Assembly: GCA_000231825.2 (NCBI GenBank)
Contig: JH720303.1
Coordinates: 310,001-374,000 of the forward strand
DNA: 64,000 bases
Reading direction: 5' to 3'
From: Tetrahymena elliotti 4EA
Lineage: Eukaryota > Ciliophora > Oligohymenophorea > Hymenostomatida > Tetrahymenidae
Numbering within the stretch: the stretch's first letter is position 1; each line of letters starts with the position of its first letter. The position numbers and the translations under genes were made by a program. The notes under the pieces were generated by a model, which was not told the DNA's origin, searched no databases, and saw nothing but the letters and a program-made list of their open reading frames with translations. Below are positions 1 to 13,501 of this stretch, piece by piece.

Positions 1-1181
1 ACAAACTTGCTGAAGCTGAACTTTAAATCTGGAAGGAAAAGGCTACTGAAGCCGAAAAATTAAAAGAAGCTGAAATTGCTCGCGCTAACCGTTTAAAAGA
101 AGCCTCTATTTAATTAACCATTTCAGAAAATCTTAAAGAAAAGGTATGACAAAATAAAAACTATTTTTTAGCATGAAATTTATTTTACTTTTTAAATAAA
201 AAAAGAAATAATTGGAAGAGAGAATGGACACCTTAAATAAAGTTCTTACCTATAAGGAACAAGATTTAAATAAGGTCTAAGAAGAACATATCCTCACAGA
301 AGTTGAAAAGAGATAATTAGAAGAAGAAAGAGCTAAGTTGTAATTCTAAATTGATGAACTCATTAAAAAGCAAGAAGAAAATGATAGAAGATATTAGATC
401 TAATTAAAATCTAAAGATAACGTCCACTCCTACTCTGTTGAAAAGGCTAGAAAAGAACACGAAAATGAAAAAAGAAGAATTGGTAACTAAATTTAAGCCC
501 TCAGAAACGTTATTGATGCCAAGAGAGACGAAGCTGAAAGAGCTAGACGTGAAGCCAACGATTTCTGTTTGAAACTTGTCAACTGTGAAAACAAAGCTCG
601 TCAAGCTGAAGTAACTCTAAATTATTTTTAAAATTAAATTCTAAAAAGCTAATAAAAAATTATAGGCTGAATAACAATACTGGAAGAACTAAACTGACAG
701 AGTTGTTAGATAAAAAAGTATTGAATACTAACTTGAAAAGGAATTAACAAACTCCTAATTAAGAGAGTTAGAAAGAGCTTAATCTATTGAAAAGATATAA
801 AAACTCAGAGAAAGTGACACCATCCGTAATATTATTGACTATAAGGACAGAGAAGCTCAAGAATTGAGATTAAACTAAACAAGAGCTGTTTCCGACCTTG
901 CACGTGAGAGATATGAAAAGATTAGAAATCAAACTGAAGCTGAAATCAATAGATCTCGTGCCCTTGATCTTGAAAGAACTAAATATATTGATTTAACTGT
1001 AAAAGACTAAATTCACCGTGATAATGTTGAATCTTTGAGAAGATCTGGTCATTTCGAAAGTAGCGTTTTAAAATCAGAAGCCAACGTTTTGACTGACTAA
1101 TTAATTAGAAAAGACATAGAAGCTAGAGACTGGAGAGACAATTACACTCGTCTTGCCACCTCTCCCTACAGAAAGTATTGA
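1..1181 (+). CDS. coiled-coil cytoskeletal-type protein, 3' part (5' end outside window)
   Basis: Reading with TAA/TAG as Gln gives 353 residues plus the TGA at 1179-1181. Exons are 3-143, 206-610 and 666-1181; introns 144-205 and 611-665 keep frame. The first acceptor is the least certain boundary. The protein is almost entirely charged heptad-rich helix (runs of E, K, R, Q, A, L) with few Gly or Pro, so a long parallel coiled coil is expected. It ends in a short non-helical tail, SPYRKY. Codon use is richer in C-ending codons (GCC, CTC, GTC) than most neighbours, typical of a highly expressed structural gene in Tetrahymena. A basal-body, epiplasm or fibre component is plausible, but I recognise no diagnostic domain and assign no name. 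Confidence 0.8.
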
Positions 1182-2496
1182 AGACCCTGAAAAATGATCT
1201 TAAAACTCTTTTCTAACTAAATAAATAAACACACTATATAAACTTCTATCAATTCATAAAATGTAAAGAAAAGAAAAATTGTAAAAATTCTTGCTATAAA
1301 TTGTTTACCTCAATAAAATGAAAGAAATGTCTTAGTTTCCAAATATGTAAATCATTAATTAAGATAGATTTCTAAATGTTAAGAAATCTGATTTACAATG
1401 CAATAAAAATAAAATAAATAACAATAATTTAAGTTTATTGTTTGGTTGATAATCTATAGCTCTGAACTATGATTTTTCTTAATAGCAAGATACCTATATA
1501 AATGATACAAATAAATACTTAATATATTAAGACTTTATAAATATCTAAATAAATCAAATAAATTATAATAATGAAGAAAACAAAAAATAAATATTCTTAC
1601 TATCATCAAACTAAATAAATAATAATGAGTGAGTGAAGAAGCTCAAACTAACTAACTGTTTATCAATCAATCTATCTATCTATCTACATACATACATAAA
1701 ATTTACTTAGTTTAATTTTCTGAAAATGAAGCAACCAATTTTTGATAAAATTATTTTAATTATTATTCAAGCTGATAAACTTCATTCTCTATCAACTCTT
1801 TATTGATTTTTTGTACCTTCATTTTATCTTTGTATTATTATTGTATCCATTTTTCCTAATATTTTTCTAACATTTATCTTTTATTCTCAACAACTTCTCC
1901 TTATATCATACAAAAAATAGTTTCTTTAAATCTATTCAAAAATATCAAATATTCATACTTATCTTTGTAAATTTTTTAAATCACCTTATACTCTCTTTTA
2001 TTTCAGAAAATAATTTAATAATTTCAAGTAAATAAAATATTTTGCTTAAACAAGTGATTTATTATAAATTCAATTGACAATTTAGATGACAAATTTATTA
2101 AATTTTTAATTTTATTTAAAAAGCTGAAGTTTTCTAATTTTTTCTCTTAAATTATTTTTTTTAAACTTATTCTCACTGTTGTTAACTCTGAAACTAAAAA
2201 AATTTATGATTTAAAATTTTAACTTTAAAAAAAAACTTTGTTAATTTCATTCTCAAAATGATTGTTACCAAATCAAGTAAAAAATTTGTTTAATTCTCTG
2301 TTATATTTAATTAACATTTTTTATAGATAATTAATTAAAAAAAAGCTTTGATGATATTTTATTTTAGAAATAATAATTTAATAGATTTATATTTTGAGTT
2401 GAATATAGAATGAATAGTTAATTGTAAAATAATAATTTTTTCAGAATAAGTTAGATAAAATAATTAGACTAATTTTTTGTTAATTATTAGTTTAAA
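1182..2496. other. intergenic, convergent 3' ends
   Basis: AT-rich spacer between a + strand and a - strand gene, so probably both 3' UTRs. It holds a short TATC/CATA microsatellite at about 1671-1697. No supported ORF with the ciliate code. Confidence 0.6.
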
Positions 2497-5400
2497 TCAT
2501 CTGTACATTAATGATAACTCAAATTTAAATCCTTCCATATCAGATTAGTGACAAGATAATGCATAGAGAGCTGATGAAACTTTCTTAACATTTGCAAGAT
2601 TGTTGGTTTTGGCAACCTTAAGTAATTCTTCCGCAATAAACTTTTTCTCATCTTCAGATTATTCAGGGAGATCAAGATTTTAATAAATAACAAGAGTAGA
2701 TACTTGATCATTTTTAATTTGAAGAATAGATTAAATAAGTATGACAGCAAGATGATTGATTTAAACTCTTTAGAGCAAATTAATAGCTTTAACAATATTA
2801 GCTAAGATCTATGTGTAATCTATACTATGATTTTTTTATACTAGTTAGCTTAAAAATTTAAGTATTTCTCTTGTCATATTGAAATTTTCAACATGAGTTA
2901 GAGTGTGGAAAATAAATTATAGTGTTTGTTAGAAGTTTGCTTGCAAAAGAATTTATTCAAAATGCAATTGCATGTTCTTACAGAGCTCAAAGTAAAATTT
3001 CATTAAGTCAGGATCCTAATTCTTGGCATCTGATATTAAAATATTGTAGATTAAAGTATTTAGATTACCATAATTTGAGATTAACCAGTTATGAAGAACT
3101 TAACTTTAAGATGAAAGCTCTTCTATAAGTTTATTCAACAATTTGAGCGAGCCAAAGTACTTTACTGGGTTTTGTTAGAAAATCTCCAAAGAAAGATTTA
3201 AAAAGTTAGTAAATGAGTCGGGGAGATTCTTTCCACATGACTTGATAATGAATATGTATAAAGTGATAAAACGTTCATAAAATGCTTTAAAACGAATAGT
3301 TGAGAACTGCTTGAACATACCATCTATAATGCTCTAATTTTGTGCAACAAATTAACTTATTATTTTTGAGGAAGATTCTCTGTATTTTAAATCAAGAAGG
3401 TCGAATCCTTAAAAGATGCTCTTCATGATATCTAAGAGTCTTTCTAAATCCTATCTGCTTAATGTCTTGTATTTTAGTTAATCATAAATAAAAAAATAAA
3501 CAAAAAGTAAAACAAAGTTACTTGAGATGCAACTTTAGTGTTTTCTTGTTCTAAATAGTTTTGGAAAACTTGAAGGAAACTAAATATTGCACTTTTCTTT
3601 TATTCTTAATTATTAAGTTTGACTGTAAAAACTAAGACAGCCTAAATCAAAGATTCAAGTGTAGGGAATGAAATCAAGCTTTAATTTTAGAAGGCTTTTG
3701 TAAAGAATTCTCCTAAGAGCTGAAGAGATTCGAAATGAGAATGAGCCTCAGATAATTCTATTATAGATTTTAATGATTCAGCAGCCTATGAACTAAGTTT
3801 AGGATTGCCAAATTAGGTAAGGATAAATTAGATAGTTGGATGAAAGAGATTATGGTTATATTTAAATTCATGACCAGCATCATAAAGATATTGCAAGCTT
3901 GTTTATACAGTGATATCACAAATAGGCAATTAGGTGATAATAAATGTGATTATTTTGTCAATATTTGCATTTATTCTTTATACGGACTCGAGTTCAATGA
4001 AGTTGATAGATGCATAAATAGCTACTTCACTTGTTAAGCAATATTATTCAAAGCGAGTTTGTTCATTGGGGATGCTCATATAAGATTATGGATCAAGTAA
4101 TGTGTAAATATAATCATAAACTTACTAAATACCACTTTCACCTTACAAGTCTCTGAGGGCTTTAAATATATTGTAGAAGGCATCTTAACATGACTCTCTA
4201 TATTCATGTAGAGTCATTTTCTTTTCTTCAAGATTTAAATCATCATCACTTTCATCTGCATTAGGATTATATTGAGTTTCTTCTCCTGTTTCGGTATCAA
4301 TAATAATCATAGGCTTTTCATCCTTAGTTATTTTATCTACTTTTCTCTTTTTACACTTTTCAATAAGAATCTTTAAAGATTGAGAGAAAAATTCAATATG
4401 ATGAGGTTGCAAGCTTTATTTATTTTTATGAAAAATTAAATGCTAAAATACTTTAAAAATGAAATTTTATTTTACTTATGTTAGCAGTATTGTTTGAGAT
4501 CTTTAAGCCAATCATCAATGTAAGAAATAGCATTAGATGATATTTTAAGCTCATTGCTGTTAAGGAAAGAAAAATACATGTTGAATAGACCTTAACACAT
4601 TTCAGCACTACTCAATAAAATAACTGGGAAGAATTACATTAGATTGATGAGCAAATCACAAGTATGAATAGATTATGGCAATTCATTAATTAATCTAATT
4701 ATGTTTTGTATATTCAAATATTCCTATTCAGGGATGCTATCATTACCACCAGTCAATTAATTTCTGGCTAAAATATCAGTGTTTTCAGAATTTTTTAGCA
4801 TTTTTATTAGTATATCGCATACAAGTTGGGTTTATCTTTATCCATTTTTAATGACATTTGTAACTAAAGCTGTATTATAAAGCATCTTCATTTCAAATCC
4901 AGCCCAACTTTCTAAACACTCCAAACTTTTCTTTACTATATCAACCTAATTTTAAACATAAAAGATGCATAAATAATAAGATAAAATTAGTTTTTTTTAC
5001 ATCATCTAGAGAGAGGAGGGAATTGAAAATATCAATAACAGAATTAGATTATTATATAAGGATTTTCTTGATATTTTAAACAACATTATTGCCCAAAATC
5101 ATATCCTCCTTATTTTCTACTAAGCTCTACATAACTTACAATCCAATCCAGAGTTACTTTTTTCCTTTCTACATAAATGGAATCAAATCTTCTACTAATG
5201 TTATCCAATTTCTATTATTTTTATATCAAAATATTATAAATCAAATTGGGATTACAAACACATTATTAATAATATCCTTAAAAACATGTTTTTATCATGC
5301 TGCTGAAAAATAAAGCTTTTTTGATTGTAAAAATATTAATAATAAATTACCCAAATCCTAATCCAACAACAGCTAATGCTGATAAAGCTGAACATAAACG

Positions 5401-5709
5401 CTAGAGAGTATGAACACTAAAATCTTCTCTATTTTCTACTTAGTTGAAGAGAAAAGCTCTCAATTCGAAGTAAGCTTCGCTACTTAATGAAACAAAATTT
5501 TACTTTGTTTTCATCAAAATAATTTGAGCAGCAACAAATTAAATTTGCTAATCCTTTGTATCTAACAATTCTTTGCAAACGCTCCATGCTTCATTTGATT
5601 TCTGAAAATTCATGATAAATAAATTGGCCTTCTACTTAACTACCTAATCTGGATGAGCGCATAAGTTATTATACTCAAATATAAATTTTTCCTTGGTAAA
5701 TAATTCCAT
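2497..5709 (-). CDS. transportin-3 / Mtr10-like importin-beta family nuclear import receptor
   Basis: Five exons (5709-5351, 5211-5001, 4945-4476, 4413-3522, 3450-2497) sum to 2886 nt, or 961 residues, close to the roughly 920 of human TNPO3. Introns are 5212-5350, 4946-5000, 4414-4475 and 3451-3521. The N-terminus carries the family's first HEAT repeats: AHPDQVVKQKANLF, then FQKSNEAWSVCKELL, then FVAAQIILMKTKQNF. This lines up with the TNPO3 region that has RASLWLGELQ and YFAAQTMKMK. The C-terminus (VKKVSSALYALSCHQSD) resembles the last TNPO3 helices. Family role: nuclear import of SR-rich splicing factors and other cargo with RanGTP release. An acidic loop, rich in D and E, lies around the start of exon 4. 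TGA at 2497-2499. Confidence 0.9.
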
Positions 5710-6330
5710 TTTTGTTTATAAATTTGGTTCTTTTTCTAAGTGCTTGCTTACTTACTTATATTTGTCTACTATTAAATCTTCTATATATTTATTTTCCTCT
5801 AAATTTAATGTTTTTAATTTTTTTATAACAAAATAAATGAATAATTTTCTTTCTGTTTGGCAAGAAACATTTATTGATCTAAAATTCTATTTATAAGTGA
5901 TCAAATAAAAAATATTTAAATAAACTCGCGCAAAATATCTTAAAGTTTTATCATCATCATATCTTTGTAATTTTCAAAGATTTTTAAATTTCCATTCGAA
6001 AGAAATTTAATTAATCTATTCCTAATTTAAGAAAAATCATAAACACAAAGAATTCAATGTGTAAGTTTAAAGATGTAAAGTAATAACTTAAGCAATTGAA
6101 AGTAAAAAAGAATAATATGATGCACAGCTTAATGTAAAGCTTAGAAAAATTACTCTAAATTCTTAGGTAAAGTCACTTATGACTACAGAAAATTCAGATA
6201 AAGAAGACAAAGATACGCATAATTGATTATTTTTAATACATAAATTAGATACGTTGGATAATTTATTAAAATCAAATTAAAAATTATTACTAATTCTAAA
6301 TAAATCTAAATATTAAAGGAAAATAGGAAC
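5710..6330. other. divergent intergenic region
   Basis: Lies between the starts of the importin gene (-) and the hydratase gene (+), so it should carry both promoters. AT-rich throughout; I see no conserved element I can name. Confidence 0.5.
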
Positions 6331-7499
6331 ATGTTAAATAGAGTCTTAAGAAAATTCTTCTCAGCAAGTGCTGTAATCTCATTATATATCTCTAGTTTTC
6401 AAAATTTTACTCATGATAAATAATTAATAATAGGAAAGACAATGCACAATTTCTTATCTTGATGGTAAAAACTAAGGTAAATATTGCAATTAAATATCAT
6501 CAACATGTGCAAAATTAAAAAATATTATATAAAAATAGGAGTTGCATTAGTAGAATTAAACAATCCTACCAAGAGAAATGCTTTATCAAACAAGCTTGTT
6601 TCTGATGTATAAATTAATATTTTTGAAAAATGCACTCTTTTGATAAAGCATTTATATTTAGTTAAAAGAAATTATTCATGAATTAAACTCAAATTCTAAC
6701 ATCAGAGTTGGTATTTTGAGAAGCAAAACTCCAGGAATGTTCTGTGCAGGTGCTGACTTAAAAGTAAAATAGTTTTTAAATGTAATAATTTATTATAAAA
6801 ATATATTAAATAGGAAAGACTTGGATTATCAAACTTCTAAACTGAACTTTTGGTTGAAAATTTAAGAAATACATTTGATTCTTTATACCGTGTCCCTGTT
6901 CCTATGATAGCTGCTATTGATGGTCCTGCTTTGGGTGGTGGTTTAGAAATGGGTAATTTCTATTTTTTAACTATTTATTTTTTTATTCATTATATAAATA
7001 TTTAAGCTATTTCTTGCGATATCAGAATTGCAACTAAGAAGAGTTTACTTGGTTTGCCTGAAACTGCTTTAGCTATTATTCCTGGAGCTGGTGGTACTTA
7101 GAAGTTGCCTAGATTAATTGGAGTTGCCAAAGCAAAGGAACTTATTTTCACAGCTGCTAAATTAACACCTTTAGAAGCTCTTGAATTAGGAATATTGAAT
7201 TATGTAGAAGAAGATTACGACTCTGCATATAATAAAGCATTAACAATTGCTGAATTAATTCTTAAAAATGTATATCTATTATTAAATAAATCTGAAAAAT
7301 AATAATATTATAAAAATAAAAGGGTCCTATTGGTATCCGTGCTGCAAAAGCTGCTATTAACTTAGGTAGTGAAGTTGATTTAAAAACAGGATTAGAAATT
7401 GAAAAAATGTAATACACAAAAGTAGCTAATAGTGAAGATAGAATTGAAGGACTTAAAGCTTTTGCTGAAAAGAGATCTCCTGTTTATAAAGGAATCTGA
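6331..7499 (+). CDS. methylglutaconyl-CoA hydratase (AUH)-type enoyl-CoA hydratase/isomerase, mitochondrial
   Basis: Seven exons with introns 6373-6433, 6465-6538, 6607-6661, 6764-6813, 6953-7006 and 7270-7322 give 822 nt, or 273 residues. The start [14 protein letters not shown] is a good mitochondrial presequence (Arg/Lys/Ser-rich, no acids). Crotonase-fold landmarks occur in order: [10 protein letters not shown] near the N-terminus, the first oxyanion segment [11 protein letters not shown], the second [11 protein letters not shown], and the catalytic-Glu segment [16 protein letters not shown]. The C-terminus ([19 protein letters not shown]) matches the AUH subgroup, which ends in DRLEGLLAFKEKR..YKG, better than generic ECHS1. 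AUH acts in leucine catabolism, converting 3-methylglutaconyl-CoA to HMG-CoA. Another enoyl-CoA hydratase specificity cannot be excluded. TGA at 7497-7499. Confidence 0.93.
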
Positions 7500-8369
7500 A
7501 AATTATATAATTTACTATTTTATGTCTTTGTAAAATATTTTATTTCAAAAATATATTGATTTTAAAATATAAAAATATCAAGATAAATTTTGAGAATAAT
7601 AATCTTTATCAAACTTTCAGCAACCAAAGTTAGTTAAAAACCATAATTATCACTTTCAAACTTTTAGGTTAATTTTTGAATTTTTCCTGTATTTTAAATA
7701 ATTTTTTAGCAAAATTATTATTTACAAATAATGTTAATTTACTTCTTATGTATGAATAGTTGTATTTTTTGAATGAAAAAGAGTATTTACTTCACACAAA
7801 TATTTTTTAATTTTTGATTTATAATTTTATCATTAAATTTATGAAGTTAGTTAATTATCTTTAACATAAAAAAATCAATATTTATCTTCAAATTTAAAAT
7901 TAAAAATAAAATAGGTAGATTCTAGAACGAGAATATTTTAAAGTTTAAAAAAACAAACAAATTAATTTAATAATTAAAAAATAAAAAATAATTTTAAGTT
8001 ATTTTTAATCAAGATAAATTTGTTATTTTTCTTTAAATAATAGTTCTATCTAATAATTTTATTGTTTAATTATGAAAAAAATTTAGAAATATCTAGATTA
8101 GATGATTTTAATTTTTTGTTTATTTTCACAATTACTTTTCAAAATTACCATTAATAAACAAAAAAATTATCAATGTTGAGAAATTGCTAAAGATATTCAA
8201 ATAATTACTTTATTTTTATATTATTACCACAACTCTTGATCCTTTTAGTACAATATTGCTAAATTTTATATTTAAATTTATGAGATATTTTTATCAAAAA
8301 TTTTTAAAGTAAAAAATAATTTATTTATGATAAAAAAAGCAAAAAATAAATAGTAATACAAATTAAAAC
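7500..8369. other. intergenic
   Basis: AT-rich spacer containing the 3' UTR of the hydratase gene. I see no coding segment. Confidence 0.5.
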
Positions 8370-9050
8370 TTTATTTATTCTCAAGATCTTTTCCTATCTC
8401 TATGAGAGATTAAAAAAGTAGAGTTATGTTAGTTGGTAGTTTTTTTTTTTGAGCATAATTAGTGTTTCAGTAATTTACTTTTTAGACCTTATGAAACTTT
8501 ATTTTAGTAACAAAGTAGAACCTAAAATGACTACAAGTACCTAGACAGAAAATAATATGAAATAAATTTTAATTAGCGATAAATTTTTCATGCTACAGAT
8601 GAAATGTTTAAAATAATAAGAATATTAGCAGAATTGTATATTTTTGAAGATATGAACAATAATTTATTCAAGGAATATTTTAAAAAACAGCACTATATAT
8701 TAAAAATTACTACCATGTGCACAAAATAATAATAGTACATTAAACACAAGAATAAAACCAATAATATCAACTATTTTTACTTCCAAATAATTTTACATCA
8801 ACAAGGATATTTACCTTGATATTTAAAAAATAATGCAAGTAAATTTTTCTTTCATGTTTTTTTAAAAAAATATTACTGAACAAAACTAAGAAAAGTAAGA
8901 AAAATATTTAAAGAATTTTTGATAAAAAATTATGTTAACTAAGTAGACAAATTTATTTACTATAATTTAATTATTAGTCAGCATTAATAAAAACAATATA
9001 GAATTTGCAAGATATATAAAACAGATTGTAAAGGATCATATCTTTTGAAT
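8370..9050 (+). pseudogene. decayed copy of the tandem two-pass membrane-protein family
   Basis: Base-level similarity to the intact gene at 11033 is obvious in three blocks. Block 1 (about 8370-8600) matches the N-terminus and first membrane segment; the stretch AACAAAGTAGAACCTAAAAT is shared. Block 2 (about 8610-8690) matches the second membrane segment and the following DMNN motif (GAAGATATGAACAATA). Block 3 (about 8880-9045) matches the C-terminal segment before the stop. The ectodomain and most of the Gln/Asn-rich tail are deleted, and the frame is lost by small indels and substitutions. There is no usable start. It is best read as the remnant of a fourth tandem gene. Confidence 0.85.
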
Positions 9051-11032
9051 TGCCTCAATAAATTTTAATAAACCCTTGAAACTTGAAAGAGAGAATCAAT
9101 CAAAAAATTAAATGTATTTTTGTATTTTTCTTTAAAGAATTGTTTGGTTAAAAAGATATTGATAATTGAATTATTAATTTTTTTATTGTGGTCAAACAAT
9201 AAGATTTCTTACTTCTTGATAAATTTTGTGGCTTAAAACAAATTGTAAATTTTATGGAATTTAAATTTAAATAATAATTTTTTCGTTATGATCTATCAAA
9301 CAAAAGTTAGTTACAACTATTTGTTTTACAGTAATTTAAAATTAGAATAAAAATAAAAGTAAATATACATATTATTAATTTAATTTTGTTACATGAAATA
9401 GAAAAATAAAGAAAAAATAAATATTCACTATTAAATTTTTTTTCAGTGCTGTTGCCAATCTTCTAAGATTAATTTTATTTAATATTAAATGGCTAGTAAA
9501 GTTTACAATATAAACATAAAAATATTATTAATAAATTATTTTATTGCCTTAACAAGTTTTTTTTTATTTAGTGCTTTTAGTTTTACAACCTAGCTTTTTA
9601 TTACATCCAAACGAAAAGTCTAAATTAAACCAAAAAATCTAAGTGAAATGAAAAAATTTTAGATCAAATGTATTTTTTATTGAAAAAAATATGTGTTAAT
9701 TAAAGTAAAATAAAGGTTGATATTTTTTAATATAGAAAAAAAAATGAAAAAAATAAAAATACTTTTGGTTAAATAGAAATGAAAGAATTATTGTTAATAC
9801 ACAAAGAGAACAAGTTGATGTTTATGGAAAATTAAAATTTTCTCTTTATATTACAGTATAATAGATAAATTTCTCATTCTATTAATGGGATATTTTTGAA
9901 GTGTAGATTTTATTGCTATTGTTAGTCTCAAACAACTTATTAACCTATTGAAGAGTTCATAATTAAATAATAAGAGAACTTAATAATATGGGCTTCATGT
10001 TCATAGTTCTTCATCATAGCTATATTCTCCAGTAGATATCATATCAATTTTATATCAAAATCATAAATATAAGTAGTAATAATAAACTATTTCTGCATCT
10101 AAGTGTTTTAAAGCCAAGTATTTAGTTGTGCAGAAGGGAACAGGTTTAATTTGAATTTTTCTAAAAATTATATTAACTTTAGAAGAGAAATATTTTATAG
10201 ATTAATCAACAATGAATACTCTTAAAATATGAAATGCGTATAATTTAAATAATTTTAAAGTTAACACATGAAATTGATAAATTTATTTTAACAAAAAAAA
10301 TTTCACATTTTTAGTTTAAGCCAAAAAAATATAAATTTATTATTGGACTAGAAAAAAGGTTATCAAATGTTAAAAAAACATCTAAGTGGATTACAAGTCA
10401 AAAGATAAAATTTACATTCAAAATATTGTAAATAAATTTTTGGTAAATTAATTAAATTTATTTGTGTATGGTGAATTCAGTTAAACTGACTTCATAAAAA
10501 ATTTTGATCAAACAATTAATTAATTTTTAATTTATGTGAAGGTAAAAAAAACATACATTTATATTTGTATCTATATTTAATCTAGTCTTATTCTGATAAT
10601 ATTTTGAAGTAATTAAATTAATGATTTTAATTATGAACTATTCAACTTTTTGAAAGTGAAAGAGATTAAATAATTAATCATTAATGCATTAATGAGCTCT
10701 AAATATTTAATAAGATACAACCAATTTTCTTCATGGTATTTTAAATTTAAATAAGAATGAAACTAAAATTTTTCATCTTAAATTTATATTTATTATTGAT
10801 TTTATATGCATAATAAATAAAAGATTCGAAGTTAGTATGACTTTGCTTTTTATTCAGATTCTATGGGGTATTCTTATATTTTTTTATTTTTAGAATTCAT
10901 ATCGAATATTGCTGAAATGTGCAATTAAATTTATGAACACATTATGAAAAAAAAAAATAATTTAAAATAAACGAATCCTTAATTAAAAATAAGCAAAAAA
11001 TAAACTATAAAAAATATTATTTAATTAAAAGA
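9051..11032. other. long AT-rich intergenic region
   Basis: Nearly 2 kb of A/T-rich DNA between the pseudogene and its intact paralogue. No ORF with protein-like composition was found on either strand. The last few hundred bases should include the promoter of the gene at 11033. Confidence 0.5.
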
Positions 11033-13501
11033 ATGGTTTTTTTTGGCGAAAAGTTTATCAAAGAATTAGATTTATTTTCTAGACCTTTCGCATTCTTTGT
11101 GGGAAGCTAAAAGAGTAGGACTACTTTTGTTGGTGGTTTTCTTTCTTTGAGTATTATTTGCGTTTCAGTAGTTTACTTTTACTATCTTATGGATCTTTAC
11201 TTTACGAACAAAGTAGAACCTAAAATAACTTCAAGTATGAAGATTGAAAATGATATGAAAGATATTTAAATTAGTGATGGTTTTTTCATGTTGGAGATGC
11301 TTATTAAAGGCTAACCTTTAAAGTAGTATGAAAAAGAGGTAGGAAAAGTATTTTTAAACTATAATGTGTATTATGAATAATACTATAAAAATGGAACAAG
11401 TAACTATACTAATTTAAAACTTTCAGAGTGTTCTGATCCATAGTTTTCATAATATTAATGTGTAGATTAGTCAAATTTTTAATAGAATTTGGACATTTAT
11501 AATAGCCCAATACAAAATGTTTCCTCAGATTATTCAATCCAAGTTAGTTTATGTGATAATTCTACTACTTCTAACTGTGCTACACTTGATGAAATATAAG
11601 AAACAATCTTTCAACCTTCAAACTATTTCTTAATTTATACAAAAATACGTCAGTATGATTCTGGAGAAAGAAAATATAAAGAATCTTATAAGTCAGAGTA
11701 TTTTTTTTTTGACCCTAACATGATCACTTATACTCGCATAGATTTAGTGGCATCTACTACAAAAGTAACAGAAGGGCTTTTAATTTAATCTACTTAAATA
11801 TAGGACAATATTTTTGATTATGAAAGAATTGATACATATTTTTCATTAGACAGAATTGAAGAAAGAATGAATATTAGTGGCTTAGCTTATATTGTTTTTG
11901 AATTAAACTAAGCAAGAAATTACATAAATATTTAACATCCTATGGTTACTGAAGTACTTGCTTAATTTATGAGTATCTTTAACTCCTTATTAACAATTGG
12001 AATATTAGCAAGATTATTAGCAGAATCATATATCGTTGAAGATATGAACAATATTTTACTGAAAGAATATTATAAGAAAACTGCTCTTAGATTAGTTCAA
12101 CGAAAAGAAATAAAAAAAGCTCTTGCTAAATTTGGTAAAGCAGATGCAGCAGGTAAGGCTTAAATTATGTCAAATCTAAATATAATTGGTTAGGTGCCAT
12201 CATCATTAAGGGAAACATCTGCTGAGAAAGAAAAATCAAAAATAATTGTCGAGGTTCAAAAAAAAATCAGTGAAACAAATTTTTCTGAACAACAAAAATA
12301 GTACTTCAGTCTTAGTGTTTTCGAGAGAATAAAATTATTCTTTAAAAAGATAGCTGGCCATGGTTAAAAAACAGAAAGTAAAAAAGATCAAAACTCAGAT
12401 CCAATATTATACAATAATTTGCTAAAGTAATCAATGAAGAGAATTAACATTTTTGAAGTGTATAAAGATTTGATAAAAATGAAAATGGCTATTAAATTAA
12501 TGTTAACAAAAGATTAATACGCAGCTATTTAATTTTGTGGTTCTGATATTTGTAAGGATACAAAATTTCAAACAGATCAAGATAATTAAAATAATTAAGC
12601 TAAAATTTAAGATAAATAAAATTAATAAACAGAATAAATTAATTAAAAAAATCTACTTGCCTTAAATTAAAGTAAGAAAACTAAAAATTTGATGACCTAT
12701 CCTTAATGTAAAACTAACTCCAAAGTCCAAAGCAGTTTCTTCAAATAAAAGAAAAAGAAAGATTCTAGAGATGAAAAAGAAAATGATTTTTTTAAATAAA
12801 AATTTCCTTCTATAGAGGTGATAAAAGAATCAAATAATGAAGAAAATAAAAATACATAATCTTAAAATCAAATAGTTCTTGACAAATAATTAGATTAAAA
12901 AGAATCTACTCTTTCTGGGGTTATATCTAGTGATTAAATTTAAAAGAATGGTAAAGAATCTAATTTTTACACAAGCAGAAATTTAATTAGCTAGATAAAT
13001 TCTGAAAATGTCTTTAATTTAATTTCCCCTACTAAATTTAACTAGCACCTCTAAGAGAGAGATAATATTCAAAGCTTAAAAATTAATGGCGATTAAATGG
13101 ATATTTGTGCTATTTCTATTTTATCTCTTGATAGTTTAAGTGAAGAAAACTAAAATGATAAAGAACAAAATTAAATTTAAACAAACAATGTTTAAGTATA
13201 ATTCTTATAATTGAAGTCCCATTTAGATGAGATGGATTTGATTGAAGAAAATGAGGAAGAATAAGAGAAATACTTAAAAGAATTTTTAATAAAAATGAAA
13301 GATTAAAAAAATTTGATTAATGATGTAGACAAACATATTTACTAGAGCTTAATTATTAACGAATAATAAGTAAAAACGATAGAAAATCAGAGTAATCTAT
13401 TAAATTTATAAAATAGAACAGAAAAAATACTTTCGATTGATTAACCTCGATTATCATAGATTCTAATTGACCTTTAAAAAAATCAAATAAAAAATAATTG
13501 A
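11033..13501 (+). CDS. two-pass membrane protein, tandem family member A (unknown function)
   Basis: One uninterrupted ciliate-code ORF of 823 codons (822 residues), ATG 11033, TGA 13499-13501. A short cytosolic N-terminus has LDLFSRPFAFFVG. Membrane helix 1 is at about residues 32-56. An ectodomain of about 250 residues follows, with paired Cys (LSECSDPQF..YQC, then SLCDNSTTSNC). Helix 2 is at about 311-333, followed by EDMNN. A long cytosolic tail rich in Gln, Asn, Ser and Lys closes it. The tail holds conserved islands: SMKRINIFEVYKDLIKMKMA, YAAIQFCGSDI, and an acidic EENEEEQEKYLKEF followed by IYQSLIINEQQV (from about residue 769). I recognise no enzyme or receptor family; it looks ciliate-specific. 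It is first of three intact tandem copies. Confidence 0.88.

Noticed and set aside
11969..12163. Short ORF starting MSIFNSLL
   Set aside because: It is an internal piece of the 822-residue membrane protein delimited by TAA codons that encode Gln here.
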